A program made the position numbers and the translations under genes. From Phallusia mammillata (lineage: Eukaryota; Chordata; Ascidiacea; Phlebobranchia; Ascidiidae), in NCBI GenBank assembly GCA_003260075.1, contig QLIY01000101.1, forward strand, positions 1-64,000: a stretch of 64,000 nt of DNA, in the 5' to 3' direction. This document shows positions 1 through 11,700 of the stretch, one piece after another. The notes under the pieces were generated by a model, which saw only the letters and a list, made by a program, of their open reading frames with translations, was not told the origin of the DNA and made no database searches. Position 1 is the stretch's first letter. Each line of letters opens with the position of its first letter.

Positions 1-704
1 ATTTTCTTTACACACATCAAAACTTTAAAAAAATCCAAAACCGACAATATACAATAACCACCACAATAAAACAAAATCCATTTTCGTTGACTTATGACCA
101 ACAAAACAGCGACAAAGACATTTATTTACAACGTCTCCTTACAATAACAACAAACAAGAGGGTGTTACATTAACAAATACATGCGCTAGTTGTTTTTTTT
201 TTATCAGTTTGTCAAGCTGTGCTTAGTAAACCAACCTTTGTGTCAGTGATTATCAACCTTGTATAACAGTATGCAGATCTCAACGCAATATTTTTTTGCA
301 TTGTTTGTTATGACTTTTTTAAAGGTTTTAATGATCCAGAAAGTACATTTGTTTTATTTCAATTTTTAGACTTTTGCGCATGTTTCTGGTAGTTAAATTG
401 GAATTATGACCCCAAACCGCAGTCAATGTTAACAAAATCCGGATAATCGCAAAAAATTGGATATGCGATAAACCGCATTTTTTGTTTTGTGGGGATTCTT
501 ACTATCTTTAGGTTTAAAACATGATATTGATTAAAGATGCACCGAATTGGTTTAATTTGGCTTCGGTCAAAACCAAATGTGCAGTTTTACGTAATAAATT
601 CGGCCTAAACCGAATCTTTGTAAAAATGGCCCTAGTCAAATCCCATACTTGGTACACCACTATAGTTTTAAGACCAGAAAAGGTTGAGAACCACTGGTTT
701 AAAG
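1..704. other. APC 3' flank / 3' UTR
   Basis: No coding signal is visible here. On the minus strand this follows the APC stop codon (TAA at 705-707). A possible minus-strand AATAAA polyadenylation signal lies at 353-358, about 350 nt past the stop. The stretch around 420-620 has sequence like the dispersed 'cggttaa...cctaa' repeat seen near 9190-9590. The plus-strand open frame over 521-967 overlaps the APC end and is judged a shadow. Confidence 0.5.
353..358 (-). terminator. Possible APC polyadenylation signal
   Basis: AATAAA on the minus strand (TTTATT on the plus strand) is the nearest canonical signal downstream of the APC stop that I noticed. No transcript evidence is available. Confidence 0.35.
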
Positions 705-1256
705 TTAGCGGTCACAAACATGCAGACACCGTACCTCATTCAACGCTCGTGCGTTTGAAATCTGACCTGGGGACGAAATGTTCCTCGGACTTTTTGACGC
801 CATCGATGTTTGTGAACCTAAACGCGACTTCGACGAGTGCGCGGTTGATCTCCTACAATCCACCGACGCCGAAGTTGTGGATGAACTTGATTCCATGCTC
901 ACTTTTCGGCCCTGTGCCCGTTTTGCGGCGTTTTCTGGCGTCGGCGTGCGTCGCCAAGAGTTGGTAGCCGCGCGTGGCTTTGTAGGAGGAGATTTCCCTA
1001 CTATAATTCGGTTTCTCGGTGAAGGGGACTTCGGTACATGTTGGGCCGGTTTAAGGTTGCGCTCAGTCGGGTAAATGCTCTTACGAGGCGCGGTGCTTCT
1101 GAAGTGGTCCTCCGTAGAAGGGCCGGCGCTAGCGTTGCTGCTTGCACTACTGGATAGAGAAAGGCTCGAGGCCTGACTGCTACTGGTCAACACAAGGTTA
1201 CCCGTTGGAGCCTGGCGAATGGCGTCTGCGCTTCTCGACTTAATAGGCTCTTTACT

Positions 1257-1301
<45 letters not shown>

Positions 1302-2710
1302 CTGCTTGCACTACTGGACAAGGAAAGGCTCGAGGCCTGACTGCTACTGGTCAACACAAGGTTACCCGGAGCCTGGCGAATGGCGTCGGCGCTTCTTGAC
1401 TTAATAGGCTCTTTACTGATCACAGGCGTCTTGGGGTCCCGCTTTTTATTCTTGGTCCAGGTATTTGAATCAAAGCTCTGAGTGTCACTGCTGTCTTTTG
1501 ACGACCTCGACGAAGCAAGGGGATTTTTACCGGCGTTCTGGCGCTTCTTAGACGGTGATTGCGGGACGTTTTTAGTCTCATCGCTCGGCGAGAGGAGCTT
1601 TTTAAGTCCTCGCCACACGTTGGCGCTCTTGCTTCCAGACTCAAAAGATTTCTTGCCCTGTTTTAAGTGGGGATCCCCTTTTTTGACTTTCTTTCCCTGT
1701 GCAACGCTCTGTACAAGCACTGGGCTCGGTTCATCCTGTATAAATGTGCCTTGTTTGATAAGAACCGGTCGTGGCCCCGACCCATCAATGGACACTGGGA
1801 CGACTTGGGCAAACTGACCGTCGTGTTGGGTCACAACAAGGTCACCGCGGGCGGCCAAGGATGCCACACCGTCCCACATCACCGCGTTTAAGCGATCAAT
1901 GGCCGGGTATAGCTGTGTAACGCTGCTATGGCAACCTGAATGTGCGCTACGCGATCTCACAGGTTTTCGTATCATTTGGGGATCGTAGTCGCGTACCATC
2001 GGCTTGGAGTGAGTCGACGCGGCCGTTTTTCGGCGTTGCCGGCCCGGTGAACTATCAGCTAGTTTTCCCAATGAGGACGACTGCGGAATCTGTCGGGATC
2101 GAGGCGGGTGGCACTTGTTGCACGGGCTTTTGTTGCTTCGATTCCGGCTGTGGCTTTCACGACACGGCGTGCTAGATGAGCCTGTTGATACATTGTCCTT
2201 TGCTGCTCCACGTAAATTCTCGCGCGGTTTGCCAGTAATCGGGCTCCGGTAAATTTTCTTCCCACCCTTCAACACAGGGTTATGTCTACCATCAGAAGAG
2301 GCATCTGTGGATTTTTTCTTGACAATTTTCGGCCTTGCAGTAGCCGGCTTTTGCGACTTCATAAGACTGGCGGCGTCCCCACCCAAAGACATCGACCCTT
2401 CGGAGTTTGCAGATTCGCTAAGTGAAGGTTGTCGCGACAAACGGTAATAGCTCTCCCCAGTTAGTGTATTTCCTGCTGAAGAGACTGTGAAAGCTGTACT
2501 AGGGTCATCGGCTGGTGATAAGCTGACCAGGGAAAGTGGACTTATGGCAGAGATAGGCAAATTGTTGTTGGTATTGCCAGATGATGTGGGCTTGTCTTGC
2601 GCCTGCATGTCCCATGCGTTAGCTTGGGAGGAGTTAGGCTGGAAAAGTCGACGATTGGAAGGTAAAGCGAAATCTGAGACATTCTGCTGCTGATACAATG
2701 CCAGTTGACT
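705..2710 (-). CDS. APC: APC exon 21: basic Ser/Pro-rich C-terminus, interrupted by an artefactual G run
   Basis: The terminal exon starts after ACTATTTCAG (AG at 2712-2711) and ends at TAA 705-707. It encodes a long basic, Ser/Pro-rich tail with short runs such as KKIYRSPITGKPREN and KPMVRDYDPQMIRKPVRSRS, in keeping with the microtubule-binding basic domain of APC. I saw no S-x-I-P EB1-binding motif and no vertebrate-like C-terminal PDZ ligand. At 1259-1301 there is a run of 43 G (poly-Pro when read through), flanked by two copies of the same roughly 120 bp (1138-1258 and 1302-1420) that differ at several sites, including a one-codon indel (APGNL versus APTGNL). Skipping one copy and the run restores an open frame to the stop. 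Confidence 0.82.
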
Positions 2711-5700
2711 CTGAAATAGTAAACTTCGTTTTAAAAATACGTTTTCTACGTCGAGATGTGGCCCATATGCACTAAAATATACGCATTTTCATTTTTTTTT
2801 TTCAGGGAAGGGGACCCATAAATATACGTAGATTTCGTTTTGTGTTACATGACGTAATATTGACAAAACACTGACGTAAGCAACCCAAAATTATATTTAA
2901 AATCAAAAAAGTAAATATACGTACAGGTGGAATAGCAGCAGCTGGGTCTCTTCTAGCAACAGGCATAGCCAATGAAATACAATCCTTCAATAAATTGTCA
3001 TCCCCGTCCGAATCAATGTCAATTGAACTTAACGAACTGTTGTTTCCAGACGGACAACAAGGTGTATCTTCAATCTGTAAATACACATCTGTTGTTTGCT
3101 TGGTTCCATGCGTATTCGGACTAAACTGAGCTCTTCTGGCAAATGTATTTTTATTCCGACGTTGTGACGTCCTATACAGACGTTTTTCCTTTGTTTCTCG
3201 TGCACTGTACTAGTCGCATTCAGTGTTATTTACCCTGATGAAGGCGACCTGTATTGCAAGTCGAAACGTCGGAATAAAAATACATTTGCCAGAAGAGCTC
3301 TGTAAACTTAAAATGATTTACCTTAAAGCTCAGTGGACGATCTCTCGATGCACTTCGGTCTTCTCCGTAATGCTGCGCCGGATCTGGTATCTCATTTCCG
3401 GCCGCCTCTTCCGCTGCTTCTTCAAACGCTTCCTCGAACACATCCAATTTGGGTGGAGCGACACCTTGCGGGACCTGTTTTTCCCGATAACCAGCCGCTA
3501 GGTGGCTAGGTGCGTCGGGTGCGCACGGGGCTATTTTGGTGTCGCTGTCTACGGTGAGAGCGCTAAAATTTGTGAACGCGCCCACGGAGCCGTCGACTTG
3601 GAACTTTTTGATTTCGTCACCGACCGGAAGTGATGTCACGTACCCCGCTCGTGACGTAGCGGTGTCGACGGTGATGTTCTGGATCTGCTTGTCTAGGTCA
3701 TCCAAAATGACCTTGCTCTCGTCGCTAACGGGATCGGGCTCAGAATGTGATGTCATTGTGTTGTCGACGTCACCAGGACCTTTGTCTACGTCATTTACAG
3801 CGGACGGTTTGCCCGTGTTTTGATCCTTAATGACATCATCAGTCGCAGTATTTTCTGGTGGTGTTGCGTTTTGTGGTGAGCTTCGCTTTCTGTCTGCCAT
3901 TTTCCTTTGGAGGGCGCTAAAGTCGCAACTGTCCGGACCAGAGTCCATTGTCAGGTTGCTAAGCGAAGTACACCTTGACATATCGATTGGGGTTCCTTCT
4001 ACGGCGTAACTGGTGGGACCCATAGGGTGCAAAAAGGCTTGGACTTTTGCCTGGTTTGTGGAGGTGGGAAGTTGAGCTTGGTCGTCACTTGGGACTTGTT
4101 TCTCATTTGCTTTTAAGTGCTTCTTAACGCTGTAAGTCTCGTTCAACGTTTCAACGGTCTGTATCACTTCTCGACTTGTCGGGCCACGGCGGTTTTCGAC
4201 TTTCGGAGACTTTTTCGAATTTGCCGGGAATTGATTGCTTATTTCCGGGGACGAAGACCTACCGTCCTCGCCCATCTTGCTGTCTATGTACTGAACAATA
4301 CCTATACCATTCAGTTTGTTGTTGGCAGCGGCCAGGCTTTGCCGAACATCGAACTTTCTCAGTGGTTTTGGTACTGGCAAGGGCTGTTTGGGTGCAGGTT
4401 GTGGTTTTGGAGCTGGCTGGGGCTTTGGTGTTGATTTTTTGACAGCTGTTGTTTTATCTTTGCTTTTACTTGATGATGTACTGCGGGTTGATTTTGTACT
4501 GTGGGATTTCCTAGCAAAAGGCAAACAATGATTAGATTTAGAAAACATTCAAACTTTAGGTTTTCTGAGACTAGTGGGTAAATCAATGGCAGATTTCGGT
4601 AAAAAATTTAAGGTGTTTATTTAACACAGCAATACTGAAAACTGACTTAAAAATTGGCTTAAACACAAATGAAACTGCCCAAAAACTTGTACACAGCGAA
4701 AATCCCCCCCCCCAAAACATTCAAACTTTAGGTTTTCTGAGACTAGTGGGTAAATCAATGGTAGATATAGGTAACAATTTAAGGTGTTTATTTAACATAG
4801 CAATACTGAAACCTGACTTGAAAATTGGCTTAAACACAAATGAAACTGCCCAAAAACTTGTATACAGCGAAAATTTTTTTTACATATATTTACATAATAG
4901 TCGTTAATATTATCAGAAAAATCATGTGAACACAGATTGCTACTCAAAACAAGTATCTTAGCTAAATTTAAGTTTGAATTCTTTTTCATTCAATCAATAT
5001 GTCACTTACTTAACAGTTAACACTCAGACCAACCCATTCACTTGCTTTTTTTCTTTTAAACTACCAACCAAGCCAACACTTCACATATCACATTAAATAC
5101 CCAAATCATTGAGTTGACTATTTTTTCTTCACTAAATATCGCTTTGAAAGCTAGCTCATTTACTTTTTTCAAACCGATTAAACTAATTTACTTGAACAAT
5201 GTAATCCTACCACTAAGTCATAACATATCTAAGTCATCATATCAAATACCAAAACCACAAACCTACTCAACACAAGATAATCAAAGTCAAAGACTGCTTA
5301 CTGAGTCATAAACCAAACCAAAATCATGCTTACTTTTTTGTTGGCTTCCCTTGTTCAATGCATTGATTCAGCAACATCCCAGCCTCCTCATCTTCCGAGA
5401 AGGAGTCATCCAGAGAGCTTGAATCTCCAAAGTCATCTTGCTCCATAGAATCTTTACCGTCGACCTGATCTGGAGATGTTGGATCAGAAATAGATGACTT
5501 AGATCCTCCCCCCCCCCTTTTTTACATATATTTACATAATAGTCGTTAATATTATCAGAAAAATCGTGTGAACACAGATTACCACTCAAAACAAGTGCCT
5601 TAGCTCAATTTAAGTTTCAATTCTCTTTCATTCACTTAATAAGTCACTTATTTAACAGTTAACACTCAGACCAACCCGTTTATTTGCTTTTTTTTCTTTA

Positions 5701-8700
5701 AATTAACCAACCAAGCCAACACTTCACATATCACATTAAATACCCAAATCCATTCATTGAGTTGACTAAGTTTTCTTCACTAAATATCGCTTTGAAAGCT
5801 AGCTCATTTACCTTTTTCAAACCCATTAAACTAATTTACTTGAACAATGCAATCCAACCACTAATTCATCATTTATCATGATAAATACCAAAAACACAAA
5901 CCTATTCAACACAAGATAATCAAAGTCAAAGACTGCTCACTGAGTCATAAACCAAACCAAAATCATGCCTACTTTTTTGTTGGCTTTCCTTGTTCAATGC
6001 ATTGATTCAGCAACATCCCAGCCTCCTCATCTTCCGAGAAGGAGTCATCCAGAGAGCTTGAATCTCCAAAGTCATCTTGCTCCATAAAATCTTTACTGTC
6101 GACCTGATCTGGAGATGTTGGATCAGAAACAGATGACTTAGATCCAGAATAAGATCCCTCCTTTGCAGATGCCACTTTATCCAAGTTGTTTGCTGATGGT
6201 GGAGCATTTGGAATTGATGCTCCAGTTGCAGAAGACCTACTTGTAAAGGAGTTCCGATTTGGGCTTCTTATGCCCCGCTGGAAACCATCGTTGTCTGCCT
6301 GCAGAGCGCTAATCTCACTTAAAGTTACCATAGGTGAAAGCGTACCCTCGTGAGTAAAGTGTTTGATCTCATCATTAGTAGGCAGTGATGTTGTGTAACC
6401 GGGTTGTTTGATAGCACGTACTTCGGCCTTCTCAGAAGATTGGTCTTCTTTTTTGCTTTCATCACTTTCATTAGCCTCTTCAGTAGTGGGCAAAGTCTTC
6501 ACATTGCCCAACGGAGCGACCTTGCCATCATCAATTGTAAGTCCACTGAACGAGGTCATTTCAGACATGGCAGGCTCCTCAGAAAACCTCTTTAACTCAT
6601 CGCTAGGTGGCATTATAATCTGGTATCCGATACAATTGACTCTAGTTGCATCCTGCTTGCTTTGCGTTGGGGCATCACTAGTGTTGTTAACAGGAAGATC
6701 TGGTTGGGGGACAGGTTTTACTTGGTTTGTATCAGCGGTATGCCTATTCGCTGCCTCGTATATATTTGTTACAGAGCGTTGACGGCTTACAGGCATTGAG
6801 TGCCCAGGGCTATCAGGTAGCTCACTAGGTGACGCTATACCACTAGGCATAACAGAATCAACGTCACTGGCAANAGCTCACTAGGTGACGCTATACCACT
6901 AGGCATAACAGAATCAACGTCACTGGCAATTTCGCTGTGTGGTGATGGTGTCTCAACGTCGGTTAGGTCTGAAACCGGACTGTTTCGGCTAAAAATCAAA
7001 GGGGTTTCCTGGTAATGCGGGGTGCGGCTGGTGAAAACATACTGCGCTGGTGTCATCGCCCCTGAGTCAAATTTGTCAAAGTCTTCATTCGGGTCGTAAT
7101 CAATGTCCTCTTGTTTTTGCATAGCAACCTCGGGTTTTGGGGCTTGCTCTTTCCCACTAGGGGCGCTATCTTCGCAGTTTAAGTTGCTCAAAGAGCTTTG
7201 GTGGCTAAAACAAAGCGGAGTATCTTCCACGTTAAACTCTTTCACCCATTCTTCCCCGTTAGACTCCATGTTAGGGTTGCTGTTGATTGGGGGAGAGTAC
7301 ATCCTATGTTCGTATGTATCTGTGGTTTGAGGGTAGAGTTCGTCCTCTGCGAACATGGCACCGAAGTTCTTTGGTGTTTCGTCAGGTTCGAAACCATCCT
7401 CGTTGGCATACAACTCACTGCTGTTAACTGCTAGGGTAACTTTAGTAGCTGATTTCACATCAGAAATAGTATTCGGAACCCGTGAAGCAGTTGGCCGATT
7501 TGAAGCCAGATTGTTACTTTGTGAAGTTGTGGTATTTAGAGCGGGTATTGTCTGAATTCCGGACGTTGTCGCTTGAAAATTGCCTCGATTTTTAAACATT
7601 TCTGTTGTCCTTGGGCTTTGGATAGCTGGAGTGCGACTCATGTCGTCAGTAAACATGACGCTATAGTTGACAGGTCCTTCGTCATGTTCACGTAATTCTT
7701 CATCTAGATGACGCAATTTTTCTTCCAAATGGTCTGGCATCTTCGGAGGACTCAAAACTCCTTGGGTCTCTCCACCAGCCTTGCTTCCGGAGTCTGCTCC
7801 CAAATTGTGTCCTTGGTTCACCTGGCCCCAAGTTCTAGGAGGCTTGCCCCCCCCCCAGAACTTTTTATGTGTTTTAGTATTATCGAAGATTAAACATATT
7901 TTGTGTTTGTTGATATTTGTAATATTTCTTCAACAAAAAATGCAAACCCAAAACAAAATTTAGAAAATAAAACACAAAATTCACTAGTACATAATTCGGA
8001 TCGAAAAATAAGCATGGCAGTATATCTTTATTAGAAAAACAACACATATACTAGTGTTTTGCCCCCCCCCCAGGTGTGTGTCCACCTATACATGTAAAAG
8101 TATTTGTTTTTACCTTATTCAAATAGAACCGGAACAATTTAAGTACAATTTCTAATGTATTGTGTTAAAAGGTATAATCTTTGGGAAATTATGTTTTGCA
8201 TTTTGAAGGTTTATGGAAACGTTTTTTAATGCAGATTTTGTTTTTAAACTGATAGTCTAAGAACTTTTTATGTGTTTTAGTATTATCGAAGATTAAACAT
8301 ATTTTGTTGATATTTGTAATATTTCTTCAACAATGTATTTTCAAACAATTGCTACTGAAAAGAAGCATTTAAAAATGGAAATGTCCTTATCATTCTTGCT
8401 TTTTTGCTTACAATACCTGTTTGTCGTGGTAAGGTTGTAGATTGGATTCTGTTGTAATGATCAACGCTACTTGAGTGAGGATCGCTGGGGAAAGTAGGAT
8501 AAGTAGGCATTCCTCGCATAACCCGCGAGCCCGCCGATTGTGGGAAAGTGTTGCCGGCAAGTTTTGATCCAAAGCCCGCGGAAAATCTGCTTTTTTCTGG
8601 GGTTTGGTCCTCTGCACGCTGGGCCCATGCCTGTACTGGCCAGCGAGGCGGGATTGTTGCTTCTGGGTGTTGGATGCCTCCAGAGTGAAAACTTCCTGAT

Positions 8701-11700
8701 GATTGGAAAGCATGTTGCTTAGGACTTTGACGTGATGCATCCTGGAGAAATTGGAATTGCATTTAATTGAATTTGTTGATACTATTTGAATAAGGTTTTA
8801 GCAATGCGAAACATATTTATTTATTCCAAAGGACAAAAGTGAAATAATACTTGAACCTTGATCAATTATTACATCATCACAGCCCTGAAACGTTTTTTAG
8901 TCTCCAGATAATGATGTCACATACACATGACGTAACCATAAGCGACACTTTCTACGTCTTAAAAACCAAAAAAATATTAAAAAAGGCATGTTGGTAGAAA
9001 AAGGCCAAGACAATTTTTAACATAAAAAATAAGCGTCTTCTTGTTTAAACGTAGCAACTTAAATTTTGTTTAAAATACCTCTTAGCACAACAAGCATCTC
9101 TTTAATGCTCATTACAGTGATGCTACCAACACAAAAATAGGCATTAACAGAACTTGCTTTTCTTTCAATACAAAAGCACAGCAGTAAACCCTCGGTTAAA
9201 CCGGATTCCGTTAATCTGGTTCTTCACCTAAACAAGCAAATCTCGAGGTACGAATTATTAGTACCGTGGTAAGACTTCAAATAATCGAAAACGGTTAACC
9301 TAGATCTTCGCCTAATTCGGTGGAACTCGAGGTACAAATGATTTGTAATGTGGCAAGGCTTGAACTAATCGACATCGGTTAATTCGGATCTTCGCCTAAT
9401 CCTGACAATTTTTTTGGTCCAAACGGGTGTAAAGGTTTACTGTATTTTGCAATTTTCTATGTTTCTCCCCCCCCCCAAATGATTTGTAATGTGGTAAGGC
9501 TTGAACTAATCGACATCGGTTAATGCAGATCTTCGCCTATTCCAGACAATTTTTTTGGTCCAAACGGGTCCGGATTAACCGAGGTTTATTGTATTTTGCA
9601 ATTTTCAATGTTTCCAACCTGTGTGTTGTTTCTTTGCATTTGAGTGTGACCCGATGATGCGGGTTGACGGGACAAGTGACGTGGCGAAAAGTTATCCGAC
9701 AACTCTGCGTAACTCTGTGATGGTGACGTCACGCTTTTCAACTCGGCTTCCATTTGTTTTAACTTGCGAGCCTGTGAAGATGCACAAGAAGATAAAATAA
9801 AGTATTGAAAACTTGATGAGAAGTTATTAAGCCTAAACACAATTTAGAATAGTAGACTAACTAAGAGAATGAAGGGCCACACTGTGGTTTATAAAACTAT
9901 TTTGTAGTAAAGGGATGAATTTATCGTGCAAGTTTATAGAGCTCTTCTGGAAAGTATTTGTACTACGCGCATTCAGTGTTATTTACCCCGATGAAGGCGA
10001 CCTGTATAGGACGTCGAAACGTCGGAATAAAAATACATTTGCCAGAAGAGTTATTAGGACACCTTGTTCTAGTATATAACGAATCCAGAATACCGAATCC
10101 TGGTATCTGTAACTTTTTGCAATGTGTTGAACATTCAACTTGTAAATTTTTCGGGATTTTGATATCACTCATCGAAATTCAGTATTGAAGGAATATATTT
10201 CAAAACAATATTTTATAAAGATGCTTTTTTTATCCTTACTTAACAATAGACTGGTCCACGATATCTATTTAATTGAACTGTTGGTCTTCCCCCCCCCCAT
10301 TTTGATATCACTCATCGAAATTCAGTATTGAAGGAATATATTTCAAGACAATATTTTATAAAGATGCTTTCTTTATCCTTACTTAACAATAGACTGGTCC
10401 TCGATATCTATTTAATTGAACTGTTAGTCCATGGCCTGAAACGATTTAAGAAGCAATGAACTTAACAAACAGTATGGCTTACCTGTAAACAAGGTACGTC
10501 GCTGTTTTTCTGGCCATCTGCGTTTAAAGCTAGAGAAGCCATAGCCTTTTCTGACTGGTTTTGAACAAGATTTCGCAAAGCAGCAGCACTGCCCTGCGCT
10601 ATCACCTCATGCCGAGAATGGATGAGTTTTCGTAATTTTCCGATAGCTCCCAAATCTCGTAAGATCTGCTGGTCTGTGGTGTCTCTATGGAAACAACAAT
10701 TGTAAACTTAAAAAAGGCAATATATTTGTCTGTATACGATAGATAACTGATTTTAGCATGGAAATAAACGCTTCCAAACTAATGGTATAAATAATATGAA
10801 ATGTGAAAATCGTTACAAGAATATCCCAGAAGCAATTACTGTACTAGGATTAAAAAAGGATTTATATAAAAGTAGGTGTTGTATTCAAAGGAATTTTAAT
10901 TGAAATCAGCAACACAAAACCCTTTCGGTATCTTCTACAATTACGTTAAAGCGTTAAACTGACGTTTTTGCTTAAACTAAAAACGAAATCGTTTGTGATG
11001 TAAAATAGCACGTAGACATTTTATCACTCAGATGTTTAGAGTTTAGACATTAAAACAATTCATTGAAAAACAGCACAAGCAAAATCAGTGCGTGTATATT
11101 CTCAGTAAGAAAGGCGAGAAAAGGCCATCAATTGCGTCGCAACTGACAAAATGTTGCAGAAAGTGGACGAAAATGATTGCAATTTTCGGACAAAAGCCCC
11201 CCCCCCTTCTCAGTAAGAAAGGCGAGAAAAGGCCATCAATTGCGTCGCAACTGATAAAATGTTGCAGAAAGTGGACGAAAATGATTGCAATTTCGGACAA
11301 AAGGCGTTAAAAAGCCGCAAAGGACATTGAGTCTGATTAAAAGACCAAGTTTTTTTTAATTAATTATCAAAACAAGGCGGTTTGAACAAGCGGTTTGATT
11401 TTACAACTATTTCTTGCATATTGAAATACACACCTTGCAGAAAGATTCCATAATGTACAACAAGCGTTGCTCACAATCGTCAAACTGGGTGACGTCAGCA
11501 GTTGAAGAAGTTGCTGCAGGCAGTTGTGCTTACGTAGTACCTGACGTCATAAAAAAAATATTTTTTTAATCACAAAAAAAAACACAACTAAAAACAATTT
11601 TTTTTTCACCCACTTTTCTGTACTCTTCGTTGGTTGCTATGACGCTGGACACGTTTCTAAGGACGCCACCACCACATTCTACCACTTCTGGGCGCTTTGA

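Noticed and set aside
521..967. 148-codon plus-strand frame
   Set aside because: Overlaps the APC C-terminus on the opposite strand and shows no recognisable protein feature.
1219..1404. Plus-strand polyglycine open frame
   Set aside because: Antisense to APC exon 21 and produced by the 43-G run.
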